Below are positions 29,380-38,463 of a stretch of DNA of 64,000 bases, piece by piece. The notes beneath the pieces were generated by a model. That model did not search any database. It saw only the letters and a list, made by a program, of their open reading frames with translations, and was not told the origin of the DNA. This DNA comes from Corynebacterium lowii (GTDB taxonomy: Bacteria; Actinomycetota; Actinomycetes; Mycobacteriales; Mycobacteriaceae). The translations under genes were made by a program, and so were the position numbers. Numbering within the stretch: position 1 is the stretch's first letter; each line of letters begins with the position of its first letter. The stretch covers positions 434,001 to 498,000 of the forward strand of contig NZ_LKEV01000001.1 of NCBI RefSeq assembly GCF_001412085.1, in the 5' to 3' direction.

Positions 29380-29467
29380 TACCACGGATCATGTCTTAGT
29401 TCGTCCTGCGCTCTTGCGCTGGGCTGGCGTGATCTGAACACCTAATGTCAGCGGAGAGTTGGAGGAT

Positions 29468-29686
29468 ATGGCAAAGGAAGGCGCCATCGAGGTGGAGGGT
29501 CGGGTCATCGAGCCCCTGCCGAACGCAATGTTCAAGGTCGAGCTCGATAATGGCCACCAGGTTCTCGCCCACATCAGTGGCAAGATGCGCCAGCACTACA
29601 TCCGTATCCTGCCGGAGGACCGCGTCGTGGTGGAACTTTCCCCCTACGATCTGTCCCGCGGCCGCATCGTCTACCGCTACAAGTAA
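29468..29686 (+). CDS. infA: Translation initiation factor IF-1
   Basis: IF-1, 72 aa, an OB-fold protein that occupies the 30S A site during initiation. The sequence [29 protein letters not shown] and [13 protein letters not shown] at the end are standard. ATG 29468 with GGAGGA just before; an in-frame ATG 9 bases earlier overlaps that site and is less likely. Confidence 0.97.
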   Translation: MAKEGAIEVEGRVIEPLPNAMFKVELDNGHQVLAHISGKMRQHYIRILPEDRVVVELSPYDLSRGRIVYRYK

Positions 29687-29708
29687 TTTTTCGCCTCCTC
29701 GCTCCAGG

Positions 29709-29730
29709 CTCCGCGTACTAATTAGTGCGC
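29709..29730 (+). promoter_or_regulatory. Hairpin in the rpsM leader
   Basis: A near-perfect palindrome, CCGCGTACTAATTAGTGCGCGG, lies in the 185-base infA-rpsM gap; the flanks GCTCCAG (about 29700) and CTGGAGC (about 29770) could close a larger stem around it. It could serve ribosomal-protein autoregulation, but this is a guess. Confidence 0.35.
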
Positions 29731-29871
29731 GGAAAGCTGCATAACCTTCGGCCACGGTGGCTGGAGCCCTGCGAATCACAGCCCAACGTCCGGCTACGGC
29801 CCGGATAAAGCGCTGCGTGGCAGGGGTGAGCGGGGAGAAAACCACCGTAACAACCGGAAAGGTACTGCCAC

Positions 29872-30240
29872 ATGGCACGTCTTGCTGGTGTGGACCTCCC
29901 GCGCAATAAGCGCATGGAGGTTGCACTCACCTACATCTACGGCATCGGCCCGGCCCGTTCGGCCAAGCTGCTTGAGGAGACCGGCATCTCTCCCGACCTG
30001 CGTACCGATGACCTCAACGACGAGCAGCTTTCTGCTCTGCGTGACGTGATTGAGGCTTCCTGGAAGGTGGAGGGTGACCTTCGCCGCCAGGTTCAGGCTG
30101 ACATCCGCCGCAAAATTGAGATCGGAAGCTACCAGGGTCTGCGTCACCGTCGCGGTCTGCCCGTTCGCGGTCAGCGCACCAAGACCAACGCCCGCACCCG
30201 TAAGGGTCCGAAGAAGACGATCGCCGGAAAGAAGAAGTAA
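29872..30240 (+). CDS. rpsM: 30S ribosomal protein S13
   Basis: S13, 122 aa, contacts P-site tRNA and forms intersubunit bridges. Signatures: [25 protein letters not shown] and the C-terminal [25 protein letters not shown]. First ribosomal gene of the alpha cluster, 3 bases before rpsK. Confidence 0.98.
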   Translation: MARLAGVDLPRNKRMEVALTYIYGIGPARSAKLLEETGISPDLRTDDLNDEQLSALRDVIEASWKVEGDLRRQVQADIRRKIEIGSYQGLRHRRGLPVRGQRTKTNARTRKGPKKTIAGKKK

Positions 30241-30243
30241 TCT

Positions 30244-30648
30244 ATGCCTCCGAAGACTCGCTCCGGCGCCCGCCGTACTGGCCGCCGCGCCGTCAAGAAG
30301 AATGTGGCCCAGGGCCACGCCTACATCAAGTCCACCTTCAACAACACCATCGTGTCCATCACCGCCCCCAACGGCGATGTGATCTCTTGGGCCTCCTCCG
30401 GCCACGTGGGTTTCAAGGGCTCCCGCAAGTCCACCCCGTTCGCCGCGCAGCTGGCCGCTGAGAACGCCGCCCGCAAGGCGATGGATCATGGCATGAAGAA
30501 GGTTGACGTATTCGTCAAGGGTCCGGGCTCGGGCCGTGAAACCGCTATCCGTTCCCTCCAGGCTGCTGGCCTTGAGGTCAACTCGATCTCCGACGTGACG
30601 CCGCATCCGCACAACGGCTGCCGCCCGCCGAAGCGTCGTCGCGTTTAA
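30244..30648 (+). CDS. rpsK: 30S ribosomal protein S11
   Basis: S11, 134 aa, on the 30S platform. Signatures: [39 protein letters not shown] and the end [18 protein letters not shown]. Gene order rpsM-rpsK-rpsD-rpoA-rplQ is normal. Confidence 0.98.
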   Translation: MPPKTRSGARRTGRRAVKKNVAQGHAYIKSTFNNTIVSITAPNGDVISWASSGHVGFKGSRKSTPFAAQLAAENAARKAMDHGMKKVDVFVKGPGSGRETAIRSLQAAGLEVNSISDVTPHPHNGCRPPKRRRV

Positions 30649-30670
30649 GGGAAAGGAAAGGTAACTAACT

Positions 30671-31276
30671 ATGGCTCGTTACACCGGCCCCGCAACCCGT
30701 AAGTCCCGTCGTCTCCGCGTTGACCTCGTCGGCGGCGACATGTCCTTCGAGCGTCGCCCCTACCCCCCGGGCCAGGCTGGCCGCGCTCGTATCAAGGAAT
30801 CCGAGTACCTGCTCCAGTTGCAGGAGAAGCAGAAGGCGCGCTTCACCTACGGCGTGATGGAAAAGCAGTTCCGCCGCTACTACCAGGAGGCCAACCGCCT
30901 GCCCGGTAAGACCGGTGAGAACCTGCTGGTTCTGCTGGAATCCCGCCTGGATAACGTCGTGTACCGCGCTGGTCTGGCGCGCACCCGCCGCCAGGCTCGC
31001 CAGCTGGTTTCCCACGGTCACTTCACCGTGAACGGCAAGAAGATCGACGTCCCCTCGTTCCGCGTCTCGCGCTACGACATCATTGATGTTCGTGAGCGTT
31101 CCCGCAAGATGCTGTGGTTCGAAGAGGCTCAGGAGCAGCTTGCCGACGCCGTGGTACCGGCCTGGATTCAGGTCGTCCCGGATACCCTGCGCATCCTCGT
31201 GCACCAGCTGCCCGAGCGCGCACAGATCGACGTCCCGCTGCAAGAGCAGCTGATCGTCGAGCTCTACTCGAAGTAA
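30671..31276 (+). CDS. rpsD: 30S ribosomal protein S4
   Basis: S4, 201 aa, a primary assembly protein. The sequence has the RRPYPPGQAGRARIKESEY region, an S4 RNA-binding domain (ARTRRQARQLVSHGHFTVNGKKIDVPS) and the C-terminus LIVELYSK. The N-terminal zinc-binding Cys residues found in some S4 proteins are absent, as in C-minus forms. Confidence 0.98.
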   Translation: MARYTGPATRKSRRLRVDLVGGDMSFERRPYPPGQAGRARIKESEYLLQLQEKQKARFTYGVMEKQFRRYYQEANRLPGKTGENLLVLLESRLDNVVYRAGLARTRRQARQLVSHGHFTVNGKKIDVPSFRVSRYDIIDVRERSRKMLWFEEAQEQLADAVVPAWIQVVPDTLRILVHQLPERAQIDVPLQEQLIVELYSK

Positions 31277-31345
31277 TCTTCTTAGCTCGTCATCCATCCC
31301 TTTCCGTCTACCGGCGTCAAATAGCGGGCGCCAAAGGAGAGTTCC

Positions 31346-32362
31346 ATGCTTATTTCTCAGAGGCCTACCCTCACCGAAGAGGTTGTGGAGGAGTCGCGTT
31401 CCCGGTTCGTCATCGAGCCGCTGGAGCCGGGCTTTGGCTACACCCTCGGTAACTCGCTGCGTCGTACCCTGCTGTCGTCCATCCCGGGCGCGGCGGTGAC
31501 CAGCGTGAAGATCGACGGTGTGCTCCACGAGTTCACCACGATCAACGGTGTGAAAGAGGATGTTTCTGACATCATCTTGAACGTTAAATCTATGGTGCTG
31601 TCCTCGGATTCCGAGGAGCCCGTGGTGATGTACCTGAGCAAGCAGGGCGAAGGCGAGATCACGGCGGGGGATATTCAGCCTCCCGCTGGCGTGGAGATCC
31701 ACAACCCGGATCTCCACATCGCCACCCTCAATGAGCAGGGCAGCTTGGAAATCGAGTTCATCGTTGAGCGCGGTCGCGGCTACGTGCCGGCGGCTGCCAC
31801 CGGCGGTGGAGAGATCGGCCGGATTCCGGTGGATCAGATCTACTCCCCGGTGCTCAAGGTCAGCTACAAGGTCGAGGCCACCCGTGTGGAGCAGCGCACC
31901 GACTTTGACAAGCTGATTATTGACGTGGAGACGAAGAACTCCATTACCCCGCGCAACGCAATGGCCTCTGCGGGTAAGACCCTCGTGGAGCTCTTTGGCC
32001 TTGCGCACGAACTCAACACCTCCGCCGAGGGCATCGAGATTGGCCCCTCCCCGCGCGAGTCCGAGTTCATGGCTGCCTATGGAATGCCGATTGAGGACCT
32101 CAACTTCTCTGTTCGTTCTTATAACTGCCTGAAGCGCCAGGAGATTCACACCGTTGGTGAGCTCGCAGAGTGCACCGAATCGGATTTGCTGGACATCCGC
32201 AACTTTGGGCAGAAGTCGATCAATGAGGTCAAGATCAAGCTGGCGAACCTGGGCCTGACGCTCAAGGACGCCCCCGATGATTTTGACCCGACGGTCCTTG
32301 AAGGCTACGACGCCGCCACCGGCGACTTCGTGGATGACGAAGCAGAAGATTCCGACGAGTAA
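31346..32362 (+). CDS. rpoA: RNA polymerase alpha subunit
   Basis: RpoA, 338 aa. The N-terminal assembly domain (about 1-228) includes [31 protein letters not shown]; the C-terminal domain (about 245-310) has [22 protein letters not shown] and the helix-hairpin-helix [17 protein letters not shown]. The tail is acidic ([12 protein letters not shown]). AAAGGAGA precedes the ATG. Confidence 0.99.
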   Translation: MLISQRPTLTEEVVEESRSRFVIEPLEPGFGYTLGNSLRRTLLSSIPGAAVTSVKIDGVLHEFTTINGVKEDVSDIILNVKSMVLSSDSEEPVVMYLSKQGEGEITAGDIQPPAGVEIHNPDLHIATLNEQGSLEIEFIVERGRGYVPAAATGGGEIGRIPVDQIYSPVLKVSYKVEATRVEQRTDFDKLIIDVETKNSITPRNAMASAGKTLVELFGLAHELNTSAEGIEIGPSPRESEFMAAYGMPIEDLNFSVRSYNCLKRQEIHTVGELAECTESDLLDIRNFGQKSINEVKIKLANLGLTLKDAPDDFDPTVLEGYDAATGDFVDDEAEDSDE

Positions 32363-32401
32363 GACGCCCGCTCAACTCAATTTTCACACGAGGAGTTATT
32401 C

Positions 32402-32884
32402 ATGCCTACCCCGAAGAAGGGCGCACGACTCGGCGGTTCTGCCAGCAACCAGCGCAAGATTCTGTCTAACCTGGCTGCGCAGCTGTTCGAGCACGGTGCC
32501 ATCAAGACCACCGATGCACGGGCCAAGATGCTTCGCCCCTACGCGGAGAAGCTCATCACCAAGGCCAAGAGCGGTACCGTGGCGGATCGCCGCGAGGTGC
32601 TCAAGAAGGTCCCGCAGAAGGACGTTGTGGCCTACCTCTTCAACGAGCTTGCCCCCAAGTTTGAGGGCCGCGAGGGCGGTTACACCCGCATCGTGAAGTT
32701 GGAGAATCGCCGCGGCGATAACGCCCCGATGTCTCAGATCTCCCTGGTTTTGGAGGAGACCGTGAGCACCGAGGCCACCCGCGCCACCCGTGCCGCTGCC
32801 TCCAAGCAGGCGGAGGAGGCCGCTGAGGCCCCCGAAGCCGCCGAGGCTGCCGAAAGCGCTGAGGAGACCACCGAGGAGAAGTAA
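32402..32884 (+). CDS. rplQ: 50S ribosomal protein L17
   Basis: L17, 160 aa, near the tunnel exit. The core [21 protein letters not shown] and [19 protein letters not shown] is followed by a 45-residue Ala/Glu-rich acidic tail, as in other actinobacteria. GAGGAG lies upstream. The cluster ends with a strong terminator. Confidence 0.98.
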   Translation: MPTPKKGARLGGSASNQRKILSNLAAQLFEHGAIKTTDARAKMLRPYAEKLITKAKSGTVADRREVLKKVPQKDVVAYLFNELAPKFEGREGGYTRIVKLENRRGDNAPMSQISLVLEETVSTEATRATRAAASKQAEEAAEAPEAAEAAESAEETTEEK

Positions 32885-32910
32885 TCTCCCCGCGGTGCGA
32901 TCCCGTTCAA

Positions 32911-32950
32911 GGAGCCGAGTTCACGAGCGTTTGAACTCGGCTCCTTTCTT
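32911..32950 (+). terminator. Rho-independent terminator after rplQ
   Basis: GGAGCCGAGTTCA (32911-32923), 8-nt loop, TGAACTCGGCTCC (32932-32944), then TTTCTT. Confidence 0.92.
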
Positions 32951-32978
32951 GTCCCACCCTTCCGGTAGCGTGCTAAGG

Positions 32979-33659
32979 GTGGATCGAGTAAACACAAAAT
33001 ATCCCGCTCTCATGCTGCTGCTTTCGCTGGTGGCTTGGTATGCGGGGCGAGTGGTTGCCGTCTTGGGATGGCAGGGGGAGTATTCCCTGCGCTTAAACCT
33101 CATCGGTGATCTGGGGGTTCATCACTGCGCCCCGATGGAGGATTTCTTTATCCCCAGGGTGGCCTGTAGCCCGCACTATCAATGGTTTATTGCGGGCAGT
33201 GCGGTATCGGCCGCGTTACTGGTGGGAGCCGGTGCGTTGGTGATGCGGCAAGGTCGCACGCTCAGCGCGGCGAGGCCGATGGGCCTGGGCTTGATAGCGG
33301 TGGGCACCTTGAGGGGCGGGGGCTTAGTAATCAGCGTCGCTGATAATCCCGCCTGGCATTATGGCCTCATGCTCGCGGCGCTCGTTGCGCTGTGGGCGGT
33401 GATGGTCACGGCGGCTCGTGCCACCAGAATGCAGCGCGCCATGGTGGCCCAGGGGGCGTCGATAAGCGCCCCGATGGGTGGGCCGCTGGTGCCCTTAACG
33501 TGGTTGTTGTGGGGGATTTCGCTGCTGGGCACGGCCCTGTTGATCGCCGCGGCGCTGGGCTCGGGCAGCAGTAATCCCGTGGGGCTGTATCAGCGCCTTG
33601 CCGTGGATGCGCCCTCGCTGTGGATGCTGGCTCTGGCCTCGGGGTGGTGGCGCCGATGA
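32979..33659 (+). CDS. Multi-pass membrane protein, DUF998-like
   Basis: A 226-aa protein with about six membrane segments. The second loop has NLIGDLGVHHCAPM followed by ACSPHYQWF, a pattern I associate with the DUF998 group, whose role is unknown. GTG 32979 is chosen because TAGCGT (32966-32971) ends 7 nt before it (leaderless); ATG 33012 is an alternative. The stop overlaps the truA start (ATGA), so the two are coupled. Confidence 0.7.
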   Translation: MDRVNTKYPALMLLLSLVAWYAGRVVAVLGWQGEYSLRLNLIGDLGVHHCAPMEDFFIPRVACSPHYQWFIAGSAVSAALLVGAGALVMRQGRTLSAARPMGLGLIAVGTLRGGGLVISVADNPAWHYGLMLAALVALWAVMVTAARATRMQRAMVAQGASISAPMGGPLVPLTWLLWGISLLGTALLIAAALGSGSSNPVGLYQRLAVDAPSLWMLALASGWWRR

Positions 33660-34537
33660 TTCGCCTGCGCCTGGACCTCGCTTATGACGGCACGGATTTT
33701 CACGGCTGGGCCAGCCAGAAGGACCCCGGCTTGCGCACGGTGCAGCGCACGGTGGAGGAGGCCCTGGCCCTGGTGTTGCGGGTGCCCGTGGAATTGACGG
33801 TGGCGGGTCGCACCGATGCGGGGGTTCACGCCGCCGGGCAGGTGGCGCACGTGGACGTGCCGGAGGAGAGCCTGCAACAGCGCTCCATCGACGGTGACCC
33901 CGCGCGCCTGGTGCGCCGTCTTTCGCGCCTGCTTCCGGAGGATATTCGGCTGAGCGCCTGCACGAGGGCTCCGGAGGGCTTTGATGCTCGCTTTTCGGCT
34001 TTGCGACGCCGCTATACATACCGCGTAAGCACCGCCCCCGGCGGCCCGCTGCCCACGCGGGTGCGCGATACGACCCCGTGGCCCAAGCCGGTGGATCTCG
34101 GGCTCATGCAAGAAACGGCAGATCACCTGGTGGGCCTGCATGATTTCGCGGCCTTCTGCAAGGCCAAGCCCAACGCCACGACGGTGCGCGATCTCCACAT
34201 ACTGCGTTGGCGCGATCGCTCTACGGAGCAGGAGCCCCAGCTCTATGAGGCGGAGGTGGTGGCGGACGCCTTTTGCTGGTCGATGGTCCGCGCCCTGGTG
34301 GGATGCTGCTTGGCGGCGGGGGAGGGGCGCTTTCCGCCATCGAGGGCCCTGGAGCTTCTCGACGAGCGCGCTCGTTCCTCCAGGGTGCCCGTGGCGGCCG
34401 CCAAGGGGTTGAGCTTGGTGGGCGTGGACTATCCTGATGATAGAGAACTCTCCGCGCGTACCCTCATAACTCGTGATCGGCGTGAGGCGATACCGCCTTA
34501 TGCCCCGGTACCTATACACTCTAGGGGTCTCACCTAG
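33656..34537 (+). CDS. truA: tRNA pseudouridine(38-40) synthase
   Basis: TruA, 293 aa, makes pseudouridine in the anticodon stem of tRNAs. The catalytic Asp lies in VAGRTDAGVHAAGQVAH; LRLDLAYDGTDFHGWASQ at the N-terminus and DAFCWSMVRALVG near the C-terminus are typical. Starts at ATG 33656 overlapping the membrane-protein stop. The GCTTTGCGACGCC motif occurs inside this gene (33998-34010). The rplQ-truA order is conserved in actinobacteria. Confidence 0.96.
   Translation: MIRLRLDLAYDGTDFHGWASQKDPGLRTVQRTVEEALALVLRVPVELTVAGRTDAGVHAAGQVAHVDVPEESLQQRSIDGDPARLVRRLSRLLPEDIRLSACTRAPEGFDARFSALRRRYTYRVSTAPGGPLPTRVRDTTPWPKPVDLGLMQETADHLVGLHDFAAFCKAKPNATTVRDLHILRWRDRSTEQEPQLYEAEVVADAFCWSMVRALVGCCLAAGEGRFPPSRALELLDERARSSRVPVAAAKGLSLVGVDYPDDRELSARTLITRDRREAIPPYAPVPIHSRGLT
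34515..34520 (+). promoter_or_regulatory. Possible -10 element before the DUF6541-like gene
   Basis: TATACACT (34513-34520) at the truA end contains TACACT, a good -10, with no clear -35. Transcription would start near 34527. Confidence 0.3.
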
Positions 34538-34566
34538 ACCAAGAAAGGAACCTAAGGCCTCCCTTC

Positions 34567-37083
34567 ATGGATACTGCCCAGATCGCCTACCTCGCGGTAT
34601 TGATCTTTACCCTGCCAGGATTCCTCCTGAGCTGGGCTTCCGGGATCAAGGTTCCCTGGGCTGCCGCGGCGGCCATGCCGGTGAGTTTTGGGGTGTTTGG
34701 TCTTGCGGCCTGGCTGATCGGTCTCACTCCGTGGCGGTACGATCTGCTCTCCGTCACGGGGCTGTGGGTTTTGCTGCTTTTCCTGGCGCTGGCCTGGCGC
34801 TATGGCTATGAGCGCAGGTTTGGTTTTGGCTCTGCGCGCGGGGAGCGGGGCCGCTGGCGTCAGCGCCGTGATAAGGGGCGAGACCTGCGCGCTATCGTGG
34901 TCTATCTGCACCCGCACGCGGACATTCTTGAAAATAGCGCCGCATTGCGCAAGGCCACGGCGTTGCGGGCCAAGCCCTCGGTATACAAAAATGCCCTGCT
35001 GCCCGTGGTAGAGGAGACAGTGGCGCAGGAGGCTGTTGCGCCTGAACAAACGGAGGAGGCAAAGACTCCGTGGTGGAAGAAGCCGGGGAGCTTTGTCGAT
35101 CCCGCGTGGATCATCCCGGCGGTGGGGGTTATCGCCGGGGCGCGCATCATCATCGGGAAGTCCCTGGACTTTATCTCGCGTGCCCCGGAGGGGCTCAATA
35201 ACGTTTTCCAGGGATGGGACGTGCAGTGGCACGCCAACGTGGTGCGTTGGATCATGGAATCCGGCATTGCCTCTCCCACCCGCATGGGCGAGCTGCACAA
35301 CATTGAGACGCAGAAAACGATGTTCTACCCGAGCGGGTGGCACGCCGGCACCTACTTCATTGCTGATATTGGTGGCGTTTCCCCCATTGAGGCGGTCAAC
35401 GTCGCCAGCGCCGTCATCCCCGGAGTGGGCTTCCCGCTTTCCGTGGGGCTGCTGGCGTGGAAGATGATGCGTGGGCGTTCCATCACGGCTCAGCTTGGTG
35501 CTGGCCTGGCGGCCCTGATGATTTTCGGTGCCCCGGCGGGGTACTGGGTGGGCAATTACGTGGGCGCCTGGCCCTATGTTGCCGCCGTGGCACTGACCGG
35601 CGTGGTCATCGCGCTCTTTATGAACGTGCCGAGCAATCCACGCTATGGCTTTGCCGCCGCAATGGCGCTCATGGGTGTCACGCAGATGCACCCCTCGGCG
35701 GTCACCATCATCGTTGGCGCGTTGCTGCTGTGGTGGTTGTGCTGGCTGCTGTGGGTCCCCGCACGCCCGGCTCACGGTGCGCGCCAGGCGATTATGGTGC
35801 GCCTGCGCGACGTCGGATTGCTTGCGGCCACCGGTCTGGGTGGCACCTTGCTGCTGCTCCCGCAGATTTTGATGGGCTCGGAGGTGACCGAGGAGGTCGC
35901 GGCCTTCTCCGGGGTGGAGGATATTTCCTACGGAGAGGCCTGGTCCAAGGCCCTGTGGATGAATACCCGCCACGTCAGTGCCTTTGAGGGCATAGACCTC
36001 ACCTGGGTGCTGTGGGCGGCGGCCATCGGCGGGGTGGCCCTGCTCGTGTGGCGGCGCAATCTGTGGGCGCCGTTGCTTTACTTCTTCTCCTTGGCCCTCG
36101 TGGTGAATGCTCTGCGTCCCTTCGGCGGGGTGTGGGGCGATATTCTCAGCCCCATCGGCGGGCTGCACTACTCGATGGCGCACCGCCTCATCATTCCGGT
36201 GGCCATGATTCTCTTCGCCGCCGCAGGTATTGGCGTGGCCGTGTTGATTCGCCTGGTGTGCCTCGCCCCGGTGCGCAAGTGGGCCACGGGTTCGGCCATT
36301 GCCTCCATCATCGTGGTGATCCCGGTGAGCTGGGGCATTTACGCTAATTTGTGGTCGCAGATCAAGACGGGCGCAGAGTGGGCCATTAACGCCTCCCGCG
36401 AGGATGACCGCATGGTGAGCGCGGTGGACCTGCGCGCCTTCGATTGGCTCGCGCGCCAGCCTCACGCCTATGAGGGATACATCATGGGCGAACCCGCCGA
36501 CGGCCACAGCTGGATGTACGCCTACAATGGCCTGCCCACGGTGATGCGCCACTACGATTGGCCGGCCGATACCAAGGACTCCGATACCCGTCTGCTCTAC
36601 TGGTGGCCCAACGCACTGGGCGCGGGCAACCCCGACGCCCCGAACGAGCGCAACCACGTGGACGAGGCCGCCGAGCACATGGGCGTGAATTACATCGTGA
36701 TCTCGCCCGAGAACTTCTGGATGTCCCAGCCGCGCAACGAGCGCATGATGGATGGCCTGTGGTTCACCCCCGGCGTGACTCCGGTGTACGTGGAGCAAAA
36801 CGTGGCGATCTTTGCCGTCAATGAGGCCTTCACCGATGAGGAACTAGAAAAGATGCGCGAGCCGGGTAATTCCCCCGAGCCGCTTGACGAGCTCCACCCG
36901 GTGCCCACCAAGGGCGAGGCGGGAGTGGCTACCTCCCCGGAGGAGGAAAATCAGCCTTACTTCCACCGCCCCACGGAGCCCAATAACCGCGAGGACGTTC
37001 CCAGCGAGGACGCGGAAAACGACGCGAACTGGCCTGTGGAGGGCGGCGTGATGGAAGGTGGAGCCCCGATACCCGTGGAATAG
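34567..37083 (+). CDS. Large membrane protein, DUF6541-like
   Basis: An 838-aa protein with more than ten membrane segments in residues 1-600, then a soluble extracytoplasmic domain, and an acidic Pro/Glu-rich tail of about 70 residues. The loop GWDVQWHANVVRWIMESG suggests a GT-C-like polytopic fold, as in DUF6541 proteins of mycolic-acid bacteria. Such a protein commonly lies next to truA and ESX-4 in this group, but its role is unknown. ATG 34567 follows AAAGGAACC at some distance. A glycosyltransferase activity is possible but not shown. Confidence 0.75.
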   Translation: MDTAQIAYLAVLIFTLPGFLLSWASGIKVPWAAAAAMPVSFGVFGLAAWLIGLTPWRYDLLSVTGLWVLLLFLALAWRYGYERRFGFGSARGERGRWRQRRDKGRDLRAIVVYLHPHADILENSAALRKATALRAKPSVYKNALLPVVEETVAQEAVAPEQTEEAKTPWWKKPGSFVDPAWIIPAVGVIAGARIIIGKSLDFISRAPEGLNNVFQGWDVQWHANVVRWIMESGIASPTRMGELHNIETQKTMFYPSGWHAGTYFIADIGGVSPIEAVNVASAVIPGVGFPLSVGLLAWKMMRGRSITAQLGAGLAALMIFGAPAGYWVGNYVGAWPYVAAVALTGVVIALFMNVPSNPRYGFAAAMALMGVTQMHPSAVTIIVGALLLWWLCWLLWVPARPAHGARQAIMVRLRDVGLLAATGLGGTLLLLPQILMGSEVTEEVAAFSGVEDISYGEAWSKALWMNTRHVSAFEGIDLTWVLWAAAIGGVALLVWRRNLWAPLLYFFSLALVVNALRPFGGVWGDILSPIGGLHYSMAHRLIIPVAMILFAAAGIGVAVLIRLVCLAPVRKWATGSAIASIIVVIPVSWGIYANLWSQIKTGAEWAINASREDDRMVSAVDLRAFDWLARQPHAYEGYIMGEPADGHSWMYAYNGLPTVMRHYDWPADTKDSDTRLLYWWPNALGAGNPDAPNERNHVDEAAEHMGVNYIVISPENFWMSQPRNERMMDGLWFTPGVTPVYVEQNVAIFAVNEAFTDEELEKMREPGNSPEPLDELHPVPTKGEAGVATSPEEENQPYFHRPTEPNNREDVPSEDAENDANWPVEGGVMEGGAPIPVE

Positions 37084-37155
37084 GGGTTCTCCCCGCCGCG
37101 ATAACTGCTAGAGTAAGGCGCGATAGCAGAACTTTCGGGGGAAGGTCCATCGGGG

Positions 37156-38463
37156 ATGCCGCACAACCGCGCTCTATTTCCGCCCACCAGCCACGCCCAG
37201 GTTTCCGGGCACCGATTTCTCATGCGCAGGATGCACCACGGCCTCGTGCTGGGTGATATACGCATGATTCACGATCCCCTCGCCACGCGGCAGCGGGCGG
37301 CCACCTTCGGCCTGGTTATTACCGTGCTGCTGCTCATGGGTTCGGGTCTCCTCGCCGTCATGGACCCCAAGCCAATGCCGGGCGAGGATACTCCCATATT
37401 GCGGGCCGCCAGCGGGGCGCTCTACGTCCGGGTGGGCGAGGACGTTCACCCGGTGCTCAATTTGTCCTCCGCGCGGCTCATCGTGGGCCAGCCCGCAGAA
37501 CCCGCAGACATATCCGATGAGGCCCTTGCCGAGCTGCGACATGGCCGCCCCGTGGGCATTGCCGACGCCCCCGGCTTCCTCGCCGCCGAAAACCCCGCGG
37601 AGGAGGAACGCACCTGGGCCGTGTGCACGATGGGGGATCAGATCACGGTCTCCGTGGGAACACCACCGCTCGCCCTAGGGGAGGGAGAGGCCGTGCTGCT
37701 GCGCGATACCACCTCACCGGAGCCAGCGGATTACTTAGCGACGTCCCGGGGCCGCGCGTTGCTGCCTTCCGCTGGTACCCCGGAGGGTGTCGTGGTGCGT
37801 CGGCGGCTGGGCATAGAACCGCACTCCCCGGTGTGGACCCCACCGGCTCCCGTGATCGCGGCGATCACGCGGCAGCCCGATATTGCTTTTCCCGCTCGCC
37901 TTCCCGAGGTGGTGCACACGGAAGAAGGAGCGTGGATTTCCCAGGCCGAGGGAGCGCGGGAAATTAGTGAGCTGCAAGCAGAAATGCTCAGCGATATGGG
38001 TGCGGCCAGCCGTAGAGCCTCGCGCGCGGAGATAGCGGCGCGCCCACAGCTGACCGAGCGGTTGATGTTGCCGGAGGAAAAAGTGCGCGTGCTCGACCCA
38101 GGCGATACTGACCTCTGCGTTTTTGGTGAAGAAGGGCAGGTGGGGAGGGCGCCTCACCTCATGCGGCCCGTGCCCCTGCCGGAGACCCATCAGTATCGAG
38201 GAGAGTTGGGGATACAGGAGGGCGCGGGTGAGCGGCTTTCCGTGGCGGATTCCTTTGTCACGCACCTGCCGGGGGCCATCGCGGTGGACACGGGCTTTGG
38301 TTATCACGTGGTCACCGCTCATGGGGTGCGGCACAGCGTGGCGCAGCGCGAGGGGCTAGAGGCGATGGGTTTTGCGGAAGCCATACCGGGGTGGTGGCCC
38401 GCCCTGGCCTTATTGCCGGAGGGTTCCCCGCTTAACGCCGAGGAGGCGCTGCGGGGGAATTAA
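37156..38463 (+). CDS. eccB: ESX-4 type VII secretion core protein EccB
   Basis: A 435-aa EccB. The N-terminal cytoplasmic motif SHAQVSGHRFLMRRMHHGLV followed by RMIHDPL is diagnostic, then a single membrane helix (about residues 50-72) and a large extracytoplasmic domain. EccB is part of the EccBCDE membrane complex. GGGGGAAGG lies 10 bases upstream; a -10-like TAGAGT is at 37109-37114. The TAA shares the palindrome TTAA with the stop of mycP on the opposite strand. The locus between truA and rplM identifies it as ESX-4. Confidence 0.93.
   Translation: MPHNRALFPPTSHAQVSGHRFLMRRMHHGLVLGDIRMIHDPLATRQRAATFGLVITVLLLMGSGLLAVMDPKPMPGEDTPILRAASGALYVRVGEDVHPVLNLSSARLIVGQPAEPADISDEALAELRHGRPVGIADAPGFLAAENPAEEERTWAVCTMGDQITVSVGTPPLALGEGEAVLLRDTTSPEPADYLATSRGRALLPSAGTPEGVVVRRRLGIEPHSPVWTPPAPVIAAITRQPDIAFPARLPEVVHTEEGAWISQAEGAREISELQAEMLSDMGAASRRASRAEIAARPQLTERLMLPEEKVRVLDPGDTDLCVFGEEGQVGRAPHLMRPVPLPETHQYRGELGIQEGAGERLSVADSFVTHLPGAIAVDTGFGYHVVTAHGVRHSVAQREGLEAMGFAEAIPGWWPALALLPEGSPLNAEEALRGN

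Noticed and set aside
34552..36798. Minus-strand open frame of 748 codons opposite the DUF6541-like gene
   Set aside because: Composition is typical of an antisense shadow, with no membrane or domain pattern, while the plus strand has clear membrane helices.
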